Positions 9,782 through 20,894 are shown, counted from the first letter of the stretch. The stretch is DNA of 64,000 nucleotides from Treponema sp. (GCA_016286535.1 JAEESZ010000001.1:62001-126000), one strand, 5' to 3'. Made by a program: numbers and translations. Notes: generated by a model from the letters alone, not told the origin.

Positions 9782-11125
9782 TTAATTTTTCCTTAATATA
9801 TCCAGAGGCTTTTCCTTTCCGGCTTTTACAGAAGGTATAAGAGACACTAAAAGGGAAAGTATAAGGGTAAAAAGGCAGATTAAAAGAATTTTGTCTGCCG
9901 GAATTATTACAGGGATTTTCTGCAGATAATAGGCAGGATCCATAAGTTTTACCAGTCCCTGCATTGAACTTCCCTTAAAATGATAATAAAGCCTTACAAA
10001 AAAGTTTACAACTTTTTCTATAAAGGCTACACACTGATTCGAAAAAAGAGAAATTATTATTCCGCAGGGAATACCTATAATTAAGCCGCCAAGACCGCAG
10101 GCTAAACCGCTTATTACAAAGCTGAGGGTTATATTAGAAGGCTTTTCGCCAAGGCTTTTTAAGATTGCAATTTCTTTTTTTCTTTCCATTACCAGCATTA
10201 CAATTGCAGAGGCAATATTTATACTTGCGACAAGTAAGATAAGCATCATTACAAAAACCAGCAGAACCTTTGTTGAACTGAAGTTTTCAAACTCTGCGTA
10301 ATGAATCTGATCCCATCTGTAAACGTTTGCATAAAAAGAAAAATAGGATTTAAGCTGGGACTGAAGGCCTACAAGAGCAGGACTAAAGGCATCCTGACTT
10401 TCTACGCTTAAAACAAAACTTGCATTTGAAAAATTTAAGAAGGTATAGGCACTTTCAAGGGGAATAAAACACCATAAGGCATCAAGTTCCTGGTAGCCGC
10501 TTGTTACAATGGCAGCAACCTTAAAAGTTGTAAGTTTTGGAATCAGCTTTCCATCTGAATTTTTTGTTGTAATAATTCTAAAAGAATCGCCTGCGTGAAG
10601 ATTCAGTGTTGAAGCAATCTTCTGTCCAAGAACTGCAACTTTTGCATTTCCGGCCTTTTCAAAATCTTCAAGATTTCCTTCTACAGTTTCAAAAAGATTT
10701 TTAAAGGAAGCATTTGCAGTAAAAATATCATTCTGCATGGCCCTGATTTCTATTCCGCTTCTAATATTTTTATTAACTGCAAGAGAAGATGATTGTATCT
10801 CCGGCCAGGCATTCACTACTCCCTTTTCTTCTTTTACTTTACCGGCAAGGCCCATAAAGCTCTGTGCTGACTGCAGGTCTTCGTAAGAGTCCATAATATA
10901 ACAGCCGATATGAGAAGAACTTAAGCCTATGATTCTGTCTGTCATTCCATCAATCATTCCACTGGTTACCGATACAACAACCACGAGAGGAACTATACTT
11001 AAGGCAATACAAATTAAGGCGCCAAAAAAACTTCTTCTTGCAGAAGATTTTTTTTCGGCTTTTGGGAATACCAGACTTTTTGCAAACATTAAGGAAGATT
11101 TAATTGTCATGCTGTAAAGCTCCAT
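9782..11125 (-). CDS. Lipoprotein-releasing ABC permease, LolC/LolE family
   Basis: FtsX-type topology; VMERKKEIAILKSLGEKPSNI motif; adjacent to lolD-like ATPase. Confidence 0.87.
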   Translation of the reverse strand: MELYSMTIKSSLMFAKSLVFPKAEKKSSARRSFFGALICIALSIVPLVVVVSVTSGMIDGMTDRIIGLSSSHIGCYIMDSYEDLQSAQSFMGLAGKVKEEKGVVNAWPEIQSSSLAVNKNIRSGIEIRAMQNDIFTANASFKNLFETVEGNLEDFEKAGNAKVAVLGQKIASTLNLHAGDSFRIITTKNSDGKLIPKLTTFKVAAIVTSGYQELDALWCFIPLESAYTFLNFSNASFVLSVESQDAFSPALVGLQSQLKSYFSFYANVYRWDQIHYAEFENFSSTKVLLVFVMMLILLVASINIASAIVMLVMERKKEIAILKSLGEKPSNITLSFVISGLACGLGGLIIGIPCGIIISLFSNQCVAFIEKVVNFFVRLYYHFKGSSMQGLVKLMDPAYYLQKIPVIIPADKILLICLFTLILSLLVSLIPSVKAGKEKPLDILRKN

Positions 11126-11798
11126 CTACAATACGGTATATTAAGTCTCCCCTGGAAGCAAGCTTCATATCATGGGTTACAAGGAAAAGTGTTTTATGAT
11201 ATTTATCTACCATAGAAAAAAGCAGGTCACCAATAAGACGGGCATTTGCAGGGTCAAGATTTCCGGTTGGTTCATCTGCAAGAATCAGCTGGGGATCATT
11301 TATTAAGGCCCTTGCAACGGCAACCCTCTGTCTTTCGCCGCCACTTAACTGACTTGGCAGGTGGGACTGACGGTCTATAATTCCTACATCCTGTAAAAGG
11401 GCTTTTGCCTTTTCTATTGCTTCCTTTTTGGGACAGCCTGCAATTATGGCAGGCATGTAAACATTTTCAAGGGCTGTAAAATCTTTTAAAAGATAATGGA
11501 ACTGAAAAATTAAGCCCAGATAGTTTGATCTGTATTCACAAAGGGCCTTTTCCTTTAAATGAGAAACCTTGTATTTTCCGGCAATAACTTCGCCTTTATT
11601 AACTGAATCTATTCCGCCAATTATATTAAGAAGGGTGGATTTTCCGCTGCCAGACTCCCCTACAATTACAATTTTCTTTCCTTCTTCAACTTCCAGATTA
11701 CAATCTTTTAATACTGTAAGCTGTTCAAACTGGGTAACATAAGTTTTTTCTACATTTTTTATACTGACAACACTACTCATAATGGAGTACCTCCGCAA
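11100..11798 (-). CDS. lolD: LolD-like ABC ATPase
   Basis: GESGSGKST, LSGGERQRVAVARAL, LILADEPTGNLD. Confidence 0.9.
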   Translation of the reverse strand: MRRYSIMSSVVSIKNVEKTYVTQFEQLTVLKDCNLEVEEGKKIVIVGESGSGKSTLLNIIGGIDSVNKGEVIAGKYKVSHLKEKALCEYRSNYLGLIFQFHYLLKDFTALENVYMPAIIAGCPKKEAIEKAKALLQDVGIIDRQSHLPSQLSGGERQRVAVARALINDPQLILADEPTGNLDPANARLIGDLLFSMVDKYHKTLFLVTHDMKLASRGDLIYRIVDGALQHDN

Positions 11799-13077
11799 TT
11801 GTGAGCTTTAATACATTTTTACTGGCCGCAAAAGAGGCAAAAACAGGCGAAAGAAAACCAAAAAGGCTTATAAAAAAAACTTCCAGTCCCTGAACTCTTG
11901 CCGGAATTGAAGCATATAATAAATATGAAGAATTCTGACTTATATACTGCAGGTTTTCATGATTGAAAATTGCAGTAACAAGGTATTGAAGGCCGTACAT
12001 TACTTTTGAAGCAAGAATGAAGACCACATCTGTATTATAACTGATTAAAAGGCCGGCAAGGAGACCCGTAAAGGCACCAAGAAAACCGGTTATGATTCCC
12101 CGCATTACAAAGACACACTGGATTTCGGAAGGTGGAGCTCCAAGGGCAGAAAAAATTGCTATTTCGCTGCGTCTGTCAAAAACAAGGCGCCTCATTCCGT
12201 TGTAAATATTAATTGCAACAACAACAAAGATAAGGGCAACCAGTAATAAAAGCATATTTTTTTCAATTTTAAGGGCGCCAAAAAAGGCCTTGTTATAGGT
12301 TCTCCAGGATTCCACCTTTGCCTCAGGAAACTCCTTTTGCAAGGCATGAATTACAGGCAAATCTTTATTTACATTTTGAATTTTTATTCCCTGAATTACT
12401 ACAGGCTCAGAGCCAAAATACTTATAACCGTCTTCAAGGCTGATAAAGGCAAAAGAAGAATTAATCTGGGCATAACCGCAGGAAAAGACACCGCTTACCT
12501 TAAAAGTACGGTCCTGGGAAAATAAATCAACATCACTTTTTCCGCTCAAAACAAGAAGATTTACATTCTGTCCTACCCTTACTCCAAGGTCACGGGCAAG
12601 TTTACTGCCAAGAATAATCTGACCGCCGGAAGATAAATCAAAAGTCCCCTGAACCATATTTACCTTTTCATAAAAGCCCTGGTCCAGGTAATACAAAGAA
12701 GGATCTACTGCCCTGATTATTGCAGCCCCCTCTGCCCCTCTCTGGCTTGAAATTAAAGACTGGGCTTCGAGAACTTTTGTATAACTTTTTATGTGTTTGT
12801 TTGAATCACAATATTCTTCAAGTTTGATTTCCTCTTCAAGAGGTAAATCATTTACCCTTATATGAAAAGAAGATATTTCCTGAATTGCATCTATAAAGCT
12901 CAGCTGAAAACCGTTCATTACGCTCATTACAACTATTAAGGTCATAACTCCCGCTGCAATTCCAAGGGTTGCAAGCCTTGAAGTTACTGCAGAACGTCCC
13001 TTGCGGTCTATTCGCGAAAAGCGTCTGGACACAGAAAGAATCCATTTGAACCTTACAATCAAGCTGCGTTTATTCAT
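11773..13077 (-). CDS. Lipoprotein-releasing ABC permease, LolC/LolE family
   Basis: SRLATLGIAAGVMTLIVVMSVMNGFQ and FDRRSEIAIFSALGAPPSEI. Confidence 0.88.
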   Translation of the reverse strand: MNKRSLIVRFKWILSVSRRFSRIDRKGRSAVTSRLATLGIAAGVMTLIVVMSVMNGFQLSFIDAIQEISSFHIRVNDLPLEEEIKLEEYCDSNKHIKSYTKVLEAQSLISSQRGAEGAAIIRAVDPSLYYLDQGFYEKVNMVQGTFDLSSGGQIILGSKLARDLGVRVGQNVNLLVLSGKSDVDLFSQDRTFKVSGVFSCGYAQINSSFAFISLEDGYKYFGSEPVVIQGIKIQNVNKDLPVIHALQKEFPEAKVESWRTYNKAFFGALKIEKNMLLLLVALIFVVVAINIYNGMRRLVFDRRSEIAIFSALGAPPSEIQCVFVMRGIITGFLGAFTGLLAGLLISYNTDVVFILASKVMYGLQYLVTAIFNHENLQYISQNSSYLLYASIPARVQGLEVFFISLFGFLSPVFASFAASKNVLKLTIAEVLHYE

Positions 13078-14149
13078 AATAATTCTCCCTGATAACTTTA
13101 TTTCCCTTTGAATAAATCTCTTTTACAATTCTTCCGTTTTTATAGAAAACAGAAACACAATAGTCGTCATCAAAATAAATATAATTTGTGTAAGTGCCCT
13201 TTTCTTTAGTACAAAGTTTTTTTACCTTAAGGACTTTGTTTTCATAATATTCAAAATCTGCAGGAATATCCTCTTCAAAAGAATACTTATAGACATACTT
13301 TTTTTCAAAAACTTTTGAAAGCTTTTTATAGGAATCTGCTGCATAATCATATTCCCGGCTTTCTTCCAGAGTCAGGCGGTTTTTATCATCATATTCATAA
13401 AAGCATTCAAACAAGAGAGCTTCTTTTTCCCGGTCCTTTTCTGTGTAAAGGGCGTATTTTTTTTCGCTGCTTAAAAGCAGTTTATCTGTATAGGCATAAT
13501 AGCTTTTTGTCTGATTTTCTATAATTATTTTATTTTTAAGAGAAAAGGAATTTTCCTGATATTCATAAAACTCTGTCTTTAAAAGTTTTGTATTACTGAT
13601 ATCTGAAATTTTCCAGTCTTCTTTTTTTATGATTCTTGAGTTTTTGTCGTAAAACTTTCTGACAATTTTTTTCTTATTGGCAAAAACTAAAACTGTATAG
13701 TCTTCTGTGTGCTGGGGAAAAAGAGCTTCATCACTTAGGGCATTTAAGGAAAGTTCTCCCTTTTTAGAAACAAGAGTTAATTCCTTTTCTTCTTCCTCTT
13801 CAGATTGATGTGGCTGAAGATTTCCCTGCTCAAGGCTTTCTATAAAATCATCAAGGTTTTCTAAATCTTCGGCTAAGAGGCCTTCCTGGCCATCAAAAAA
13901 AGCTTCCCCGTCCGAAGTAAGGGTTTCACCGTCAGAAGTATTGTTTTCCTCGTCCGGAAAAGTTTCCCCTTCCGCGGCAGGATTCTCCTGGCCTGAAGCA
14001 GAGGCTATCTCGTCTGAAGAGATAACTTCCCCGCCTGCCGCTTCTTTCTCACTTTTTTTTGCCCGGCAGGAGCTAAGCGAGAGCAGGATTATAAGAGAAA
14101 AACTTAATAACAGAAAAAGATATTTTAATTTCACCACTTTTTCCCGCAT
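13070..14149 (-). CDS. Hypothetical lipoprotein with acidic N-terminal region
   Basis: Lipobox-like LSLSSC; long Glu/Asp-rich stretch. Confidence 0.6.
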   Translation of the reverse strand: MREKVVKLKYLFLLLSFSLIILLSLSSCRAKKSEKEAAGGEVISSDEIASASGQENPAAEGETFPDEENNTSDGETLTSDGEAFFDGQEGLLAEDLENLDDFIESLEQGNLQPHQSEEEEEKELTLVSKKGELSLNALSDEALFPQHTEDYTVLVFANKKKIVRKFYDKNSRIIKKEDWKISDISNTKLLKTEFYEYQENSFSLKNKIIIENQTKSYYAYTDKLLLSSEKKYALYTEKDREKEALLFECFYEYDDKNRLTLEESREYDYAADSYKKLSKVFEKKYVYKYSFEEDIPADFEYYENKVLKVKKLCTKEKGTYTNYIYFDDDYCVSVFYKNGRIVKEIYSKGNKVIRENYYE

Positions 14150-15021
14150 TAAAGTCCTAAAAACTCATCAATATATTTTTCTGAATTAAAGAAGTCTATA
14201 TTATCGTATTTTTCTCCGGTGCAGACAAAAGCTACCGGAAGGTTAAGTTCCTTTCCAATGGAAATGGCAACTCCACCTTTGGCAGAAGAATCGTATTTTG
14301 TAAGGATGATGGCATCAATTCCTACGGCTTCATTAAAAACTTCTGCCTGTCTTAAGGCATTCTGGCCGGTTGTTGCATCAATCACAATTACTTTTTTATA
14401 GCAGCCCTGGTCCGCCTTCAAAGCGCAGGTTTTATCTATTTTTTGTAATTCCCTTACAAGATTTTCTTTATTATGAAGACGGCCGGCAGTATCTGCAAGA
14501 ACAATTCCATTGCCTTTGGCCTTTAGGGCCTCTGCTGCGTCAAAAACTACGGCACTTGGATCACTGCCATGCTGATGGCTTACAACTCTTACTCCAACCT
14601 TATCTGCATGCATGGCAAGCTGTTCTATGGCGGCTGCACGGAAGGTATCTGCACTTGCAAGAACAATATTTTCTATGCCTTCTTTTTTAAACATATTTGC
14701 AAGCTTTGCGGTAGAAGTTGTTTTTCCAACTCCGTTTACGCCCAGCATCATCCATACATTTATTTTTGAAAGATCCGGCTGCAGTTTTATTTCCTTTACG
14801 TAAGAAAGGAGGATTTCCTTTAATTTAAGGAGAATCTCCTGCTGACCTTCAATTTTTTCCTTGCGGCAGCATTCTTCCAGCTGATCTGAAATTTCAAAGG
14901 CTGTTTTTGCACCAACATCCCCTTCAATTAACATATCAGTAAGATCTTCAAAAAACTCCTCGTCAAGCTTCTTTCCAAAAAGACCTTTAATTTTTTCTGC
15001 AAAAGACTTTTTCATCTGCAA
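14149..15021 (-). CDS. ftsY: Signal recognition particle receptor FtsY
   Basis: MLGVNGVGKTTSTAKLA, DTFRAAAIEQL, DTAGRLHN. Confidence 0.95.
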   Translation of the reverse strand: MQMKKSFAEKIKGLFGKKLDEEFFEDLTDMLIEGDVGAKTAFEISDQLEECCRKEKIEGQQEILLKLKEILLSYVKEIKLQPDLSKINVWMMLGVNGVGKTTSTAKLANMFKKEGIENIVLASADTFRAAAIEQLAMHADKVGVRVVSHQHGSDPSAVVFDAAEALKAKGNGIVLADTAGRLHNKENLVRELQKIDKTCALKADQGCYKKVIVIDATTGQNALRQAEVFNEAVGIDAIILTKYDSSAKGGVAISIGKELNLPVAFVCTGEKYDNIDFFNSEKYIDEFLGL

Positions 15022-15024
15022 CCT

Positions 15025-16734
15025 CTATTCCTCTATATTTTCGTAATTATTTATATCCTTGTTTTCGCCGGATTCTTCACTGATATTTTCGCTCTTGTCT
15101 TCAATATTTTCTGCAGCACTTACCGGCTCTTCTTCACTGTAAACAAACTTACTTTTCTGTACTTTCTGCGGTAAAACAGAATTTGCCGCAAGCAGATAGC
15201 GTACAAGTTCATAGCCAAAGAAAATTCCACAGCCTACAGAAAGACAGGTGGCTGCAGTATTTGCCTTCTGCCATTTTAAGGCATTCTGCAGATTTTCTTC
15301 AGAAGAGTTTACCCCATACATGCCAACTGCTTCTGCATACTGACCATAACAAAAAAACTTTGGCATTAAGGAAATCATAAGTGATGAGTAGGCACCGTAC
15401 ATCCACTTTCGGCGTTTATCTATATAATCCTTTTCATTATGTTTTTTAATTTTAAGCATTACAGTCTTGTTCTCGCCAACTAAAGAAGGCGGAATATAAA
15501 AGGTTGAGGAATTACCTTCAAGATCTACCAGCTGGCCTAAAACCGTGTTTCCGTCAATTTTTATTCTTGAAATAGAATCATCGATTTTTGCAGCACTTTC
15601 TCCGTTCGAAAAAAGATTAGCCTGCAAAGGCTGCTTTAACTGCAGGTTCATAAAAGCTTCATTAAGAGGACTCAGATTTACTTCAATTTTATAGATTCTG
15701 TTTCCTTCAAAGTTATAGGTTGCATAGGCTGTTTTATAATTATCTGCCTGAAACTGCAGGGTGTGGGAACCTGATTGAATTAAATAATCCTTCATATCAA
15801 GATTTTGAAGAACATCGTCCATGTAAAACTTAAGATTTTCTGCATCTTTAGGATTTATATCTAATTCCAGTTTTACCGGAAGAGCATTTGTTATATAAGG
15901 AAGAAGTTTATTTGCCAGGGCAGAAGTTAAAAAATCAATTTCTTTTACAGACCCCACTTCCATTACAGAGGCAATTTTTTTTGCACCGGGAAAAAGCCAG
16001 GCATCCACCTGAACGCTTATATAATCACCATAAGAAGAAATATTTCCCATCAAAAGACAGTTAATTTTTGCACTTACCACCTGTTTTTGAAAGTTATAGG
16101 ATTCAATTCCTTCTTCAAGATAATTTGAGTCCGGAGCATAAAGAGTTGCTGAATTATTGTTATAGAGGCTGATTGTTTTTTCTTCAATCAGATTATTGTC
16201 TTTTACAAAAAGATTTTTAAAAAGATAAAGCCACTTCTGCCCTTCAGTCAAAAGTTTTTCTTCCCTGTAGTCCCCCTCATCAACAAGCTTCTGATTTTTA
16301 CGGGCAGTCAGCAGGGCTTCCTTTTCTTCTTCTATACTGTCTGATATTTTTTTTTCTATTTCTAAAATCTTCTCGTTCTGTTCTTTAATTTTCTTTTTTA
16401 ATTCCTTTTTACTGTAATTCTGCAGAACAAGAGCATCGCGGGTTTTATAGGCACTGGAAAGCTGAAGATAAAGAGAAAGTCTTTCTGTCTGATAGTCATA
16501 AGTATTCTGCAAAGAAGCTTCCTCTGGAGTTACAGACCTTGTTAGAGAAGTTCCAAGGTTTTCCAGTATTGCAGAAGGAATCATAGTTATAAGAGAGTCA
16601 GAAATACTTATGGCAGTTTTATTTATGCCGAATTTACTTGCCGCAATTACCCAGTTATCGTCTGCATAAAGGCAGTTAAAAGTCAGGATGAAAATTATGA
16701 AAATGTAAAAAACAGAAGAGTTTTTTTTAGTCAT
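15025..16734 (-). CDS. Hypothetical envelope protein with PEGA-like segment
   Basis: Start probably at internal MTKKNSSVFYIF (16734), giving an 8-bp overlap with prfB; hydrophobic N-terminus. Confidence 0.55.
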   Translation of the reverse strand: MTKKNSSVFYIFIIFILTFNCLYADDNWVIAASKFGINKTAISISDSLITMIPSAILENLGTSLTRSVTPEEASLQNTYDYQTERLSLYLQLSSAYKTRDALVLQNYSKKELKKKIKEQNEKILEIEKKISDSIEEEKEALLTARKNQKLVDEGDYREEKLLTEGQKWLYLFKNLFVKDNNLIEEKTISLYNNNSATLYAPDSNYLEEGIESYNFQKQVVSAKINCLLMGNISSYGDYISVQVDAWLFPGAKKIASVMEVGSVKEIDFLTSALANKLLPYITNALPVKLELDINPKDAENLKFYMDDVLQNLDMKDYLIQSGSHTLQFQADNYKTAYATYNFEGNRIYKIEVNLSPLNEAFMNLQLKQPLQANLFSNGESAAKIDDSISRIKIDGNTVLGQLVDLEGNSSTFYIPPSLVGENKTVMLKIKKHNEKDYIDKRRKWMYGAYSSLMISLMPKFFCYGQYAEAVGMYGVNSSEENLQNALKWQKANTAATCLSVGCGIFFGYELVRYLLAANSVLPQKVQKSKFVYSEEEPVSAAENIEDKSENISEESGENKDINNYENIEE

Positions 16735-17858
16735 CTTCGTCGTCACCACTGTCCATTGGAAGACCTTTCCATTTTGCAAGAAGATAGGCGTTCATAAATT
16801 CGTCAAGGTCTCCGTCCATAACTCCCTGAATATTACCAACGCTGTATTTTGTTCTGTGATCTTTTACCATTGTGTAAGGACAGAAAACATAGGATCTTAT
16901 CTGGCTTCCAAAAGAAATATCCTTTTTTTCGGCCGCAAATTTTGCATTTTCCTTTTCTTTTTCTTCCCTGTAATATTCGTAAAGTCTGGCCTTTAACATA
17001 TTCATACAAGACTGACGGTTCATAAGCTGGCTTCTCTCTGTCTGACAGGCAACAACAATTCCTGTCGGAATATGAGTAAAACGAACGGCTGAATCAGTCT
17101 TGTTTACGTGCTGACCACCCTTTCCACCGGCCCTGTAAGTATCTACGCGCAAATCTTCCGGCTTAATATCAACTTCAATTGTATCATCCAGAACAGGATA
17201 AACATAAACAGAGGCAAAAGATGTATGACGTCTTGCATTAGCATCAAAAGGAGAAATTCTTACAAGACGGTGAATTCCACCTTCCCCTTTTAAGTATCCG
17301 TATACAAAATCGCCGGAAATCTGAATGGTTATAGATTTTAATCCCCCTTCCGCCTCCAGCTCATCCATTATTTCTGTTTTATAGCCGTGCCTTTCTGCCC
17401 ACCTTAAATACATTCTGCTTAACATATAAACCCAGTCGCAGGCTTCTGTACCACCGGCTCCCGAATGTACTGTTAAATAAGCATCATTCTGGTCAACTTC
17501 GCCGCTAAGAAGATTGAGGATATTTAATTTTTCAAATTTTTCTTTTGCCGCATTGAGCATGCTGCGAACTTCATCTTCATCATTAGAATCCTGAGATTCC
17601 ATTGCAAGTTCGTACATGGCTTCTAAATCATCAATATCTGAAAGGAGTTTTTTCCAGGGTTCAATTCTGTTCTTTAATTTACGAATCTGAGCCATAACCT
17701 TTTCGGCTTCTTCATGGTTATCCCAGAAATTTGGAACCTCTGTAAGTTTTTCTTTTTCTTTAATTAATTTTTCAATTGCGTCCGAGTCAAAGACGCCCCC
17801 ATACATTGTTAATTTCTTCTTTTAATTCTTCGATAGGGATTTTTAATTCTTCAATCAT
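16727..17858 (-). CDS. prfB: Peptide chain release factor 2, expressed by programmed +1 frameshift
   Basis: GGQHVNKTDSAVRFTHIPTG motif; ORF-track start 17806 is out of frame with an upstream 23-codon ORF (ATG 17858) ending CTT TGA; join 17858..17790 and 17788..16727. Confidence 0.95.
17786..17792 (-). promoter_or_regulatory. RF2 programmed +1 frameshift site CTTTGAC with SD-like GGGGG upstream
   Basis: Minus strand reads TGG GGG CGT CTT TGA CTC; same layout and spacing as the E. coli prfB site (AGG GGG TAT CTT TGA C). Confidence 0.93.
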
Positions 17859-17929
17859 ATTATTTAAGATAACAATAATTAACAAAATTTACAATTGATT
17901 TTATATAATGCAAAAATTATAATAAATAT

Positions 17930-18796
17930 ATGAAGAAATTATTTACCTTTTTATTTTTAACAACTTTTACCCTCTCTATTTTTGCACAAAGACCTATAGT
18001 ACAGGATATTACAGCCTTCAGCGGAAAGGGAAAAACCATTAACATAAACTGGACTCTGCCAGAAAATCCTGATGCAGAAATTACAGAACTCCTTATTTAC
18101 AGAAGCACAGAACAAATTTCTTCTTACAGTGATATAGAAAAACTTGAACCCCTTGCAAGACTTGAAGGCTGGTACACAAATTACCAGGACAAGGTGGATG
18201 ATTTTAAAGATTATTTTTATGCAGTAATTGCCGTAACAAATGCTCCTTACAAACTTGTAATTATCAACGTAAACTCTACAGTAAATGGGGCTCATATTAA
18301 TCCTAAAAAGATTATCAATAAAAAGGCAGAAAAAACTCAGGAAGAAAGAGTTTATGAAAACGGAAAATTAAGGGAAACACCACTTCCTTTTGTAAGTTTT
18401 GTTGAAGGCTTAAACCAGGAAGGTTCAATTTCGGAAGAAACAACCGAAGCCGCAAAAACCCTTTCCTTTACAAAAGCAGATAAAGATGATTTATTAAGAC
18501 CCTTTATTTTTGAGGAAGATTTAGTTTCTCCGGATGGCGGCGATGACTACCTGCTTTTTGAAATCTTAAAAAATAATTTTGCTCCCAAAAATTATGAAGG
18601 CGCCATTGAACAGCTTTTAAAACTTCTTGGAACAAATATTAATGAAAACACAAGAAACCGTGCATATTTTTATATTGGCGAAAGCTATTACTTCCTTGAA
18701 AATTACAACGAAGCCATTATGAACTTTATTCGTGTAGAGAACGTCTTTCCTATTCAGGCAAAAAGATGGATTGATTCTTCTTTAGACCAGCTCTAA
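17930..18796 (+). CDS. Hypothetical secreted protein with FN3-like N-terminus and TPR-like C-terminus
   Basis: Signal peptide; YFYIGESYYFLENYNEAIMNFIRVENVFP. Confidence 0.6.
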   Translation: MKKLFTFLFLTTFTLSIFAQRPIVQDITAFSGKGKTININWTLPENPDAEITELLIYRSTEQISSYSDIEKLEPLARLEGWYTNYQDKVDDFKDYFYAVIAVTNAPYKLVIINVNSTVNGAHINPKKIINKKAEKTQEERVYENGKLRETPLPFVSFVEGLNQEGSISEETTEAAKTLSFTKADKDDLLRPFIFEEDLVSPDGGDDYLLFEILKNNFAPKNYEGAIEQLLKLLGTNINENTRNRAYFYIGESYYFLENYNEAIMNFIRVENVFPIQAKRWIDSSLDQL

Positions 18797-18812
18797 GAGC
18801 TGATCCGTCAGA

Positions 18813-20894
18813 TTAATAGATATTTCTAAGTAAATCTAAAATAGCAGGTTTTTCTACACCCTTTTTAATTTCATTTACAAGGTCTTCGCCGCTAACGGTG
18901 TTGTTTACAAGGGTATTTCCGTTTTCGTCAGAGTTTGGAACTGTATCCATACCGCTTTCTTTTTCTTCCGGCATGGAAACAAGAATAATTTCGTCTCCGG
19001 TATTTACCCTGTTATAAAAACCGTGAGAAGTAATTTCTGCTTCTGAAACTTCTTCTCCGCATTCAGTAACTACTAAGCTGCCTACAACATCATCATCCTT
19101 GTAAAAAAGACCCGTTCCGGAATCTGCAGTTTTTACCCTGCCCTTCTTTACAATTTTAAACTCAGCACCCTTAATTATGTTTTCTGATTTTCCAAGATCT
19201 ATTAAAACGGTTTTTCCGTTTATGTTAAGGATTTTTCCCCTTACAGTAAGTTTTTCAAGTACAGAATTTCTGAATCTTCTTAAGACTGTAGAAAAACTGT
19301 TGTTTCCGGTTGAATAGTAAGAGTTTGTAAAGGTCTGAGTTCCGGTTCTTCCTGAATACATTGTTGCCTTTAAGTTGTAATCTTCGTCGCCTTCGCTTAA
19401 AGAAACAAGGATAAAGTAATCGAAATTATTCTGTCTTGCGTTGCGGAAGGCTTCGCCAAAAGAAGTAACAGGGGTTACCTGAGTTTTTACAGAAGTGATT
19501 GCAACTCCCGAAAAAATATCTGCACAGGCAAGAGCTGTAAGTTTATCTGAAGCTGCATGTTTTAAAGATGCATTACTTTCCATATAGAAAATTGCAATAT
19601 TCCATCTTGTTTTATCAAGATAAAATGGATCCACCTTCCACTTTTTAGCCAGCGTATTGGTAAGTAAAGATTCATAGGCTTCAATTGTATCTTCCAGAGA
19701 AGTTTCCAGCGGAGTCTTAGAATGATTTTTTATAAAGTTCAGCTGCTCAAGATAAAGCTCATTCATGCCGTTCAGCTGCAGGGCCTTTGCATAATTTCTT
19801 CTGGCAGGAATGTTCATAGGATCCAGCATCAGAGCTCTCTGATACTCGTAAGAAGCTCCGGATTTATCGTAATGAGTTTCATAATAAAGGGCATTCTGAT
19901 AATGATAATCAGCCCAGAGAGAACGGCGCGGATCTTCCAGAGAAAATTCTTCCCTTATTGTAAGCTCCATCTGAGTTCTCATTATTTCATCCTGAGGATT
20001 AATATTTAAACCTGTAGACCAGGTATTAATGGCATCTGTCTTATCACCCTTTTTATACTGGGCAATTCCCTTCAAATACCAGGCTGAAGAATTATTTCTG
20101 TCGCGGTTAATTAAAAAGTCGCAGAGGTTGATTACTTCATCACTTCTGTCCTGAAAGTAAAGAATTGTAGAAAGAATCTGATAAGCTTTATTTAAATTGC
20201 CGTTAAGTTCAACAGCAATTCTTGCCTGTTTTTCTGCAGTTTTATAATCTCCCCTCATAAGGTAAATTACACTTGAAAGATAGTGAACTTCGCTGTCTCC
20301 CGAATAATACTGCAGGGCCTGTCTTAAATATTTTTCGGCCTGGGCATAGCGGTCGGTTTCTGCACACAAAAGGGCAAGAGAAAGCAGGGCCTTACGGTTT
20401 GTATTCTGTCTTTTTAATGCTTCAACATACTGGGCTTCTGCACCTGAAAATTTTCCGTCATAAAGTTCTATTTCTGCAAGACCAAAATGAGAATCTATAT
20501 CGTTAGGATATTTTACAAGAACATCATTAAAGATTTTTTTAGCTTCTTCGGTTCGTCCTAAGGCAAGCAGAATCATTCCCTTAAGGTTTTGAACCCGGCT
20601 GTTATTTTTTTCAAGTTTTTCTGCGTTTTCAAGGTAAGTAAGGGCAAGGTCATACTCTCCAAGTCTGTAAGAACAGTCAGAAAGTCTGTACCAGGCATCA
20701 AAATAAGAAGGATTAATTTCTACTACTTCTATATAATTCTGGGCAGCGGCATAATAATTTTCATCATTCTGAAGTTTTACGCCTTCATTAAAAAGCTCTA
20801 CTGCAGATTTTTGTGCAGCAAAAGCAGAAAAGAAAATGCCTGCAAGCAAGAGAAAAGAAAAGAGTTTTTTATTCAGTCTTATCCTGTTTACCAT
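18813..20894 (-). CDS. TPR-repeat protein with signal peptide
   Basis: Many TPR units, e.g. ESYFDAWYRLSDCSYRLGEYDLALTYLENAEKL-type repeats. Confidence 0.75.
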   Translation of the reverse strand: MVNRIRLNKKLFSFLLLAGIFFSAFAAQKSAVELFNEGVKLQNDENYYAAAQNYIEVVEINPSYFDAWYRLSDCSYRLGEYDLALTYLENAEKLEKNNSRVQNLKGMILLALGRTEEAKKIFNDVLVKYPNDIDSHFGLAEIELYDGKFSGAEAQYVEALKRQNTNRKALLSLALLCAETDRYAQAEKYLRQALQYYSGDSEVHYLSSVIYLMRGDYKTAEKQARIAVELNGNLNKAYQILSTILYFQDRSDEVINLCDFLINRDRNNSSAWYLKGIAQYKKGDKTDAINTWSTGLNINPQDEIMRTQMELTIREEFSLEDPRRSLWADYHYQNALYYETHYDKSGASYEYQRALMLDPMNIPARRNYAKALQLNGMNELYLEQLNFIKNHSKTPLETSLEDTIEAYESLLTNTLAKKWKVDPFYLDKTRWNIAIFYMESNASLKHAASDKLTALACADIFSGVAITSVKTQVTPVTSFGEAFRNARQNNFDYFILVSLSEGDEDYNLKATMYSGRTGTQTFTNSYYSTGNNSFSTVLRRFRNSVLEKLTVRGKILNINGKTVLIDLGKSENIIKGAEFKIVKKGRVKTADSGTGLFYKDDDVVGSLVVTECGEEVSEAEITSHGFYNRVNTGDEIILVSMPEEKESGMDTVPNSDENGNTLVNNTVSGEDLVNEIKKGVEKPAILDLLRNIY

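Noticed and set aside
18788-18802. Palindrome CAGCTC-TAA-GAGCTG over the stop codon of the plus-strand gene
   Set aside because: No T-run follows and the convergent gap is only 16 bp; probably chance or a weak stem.
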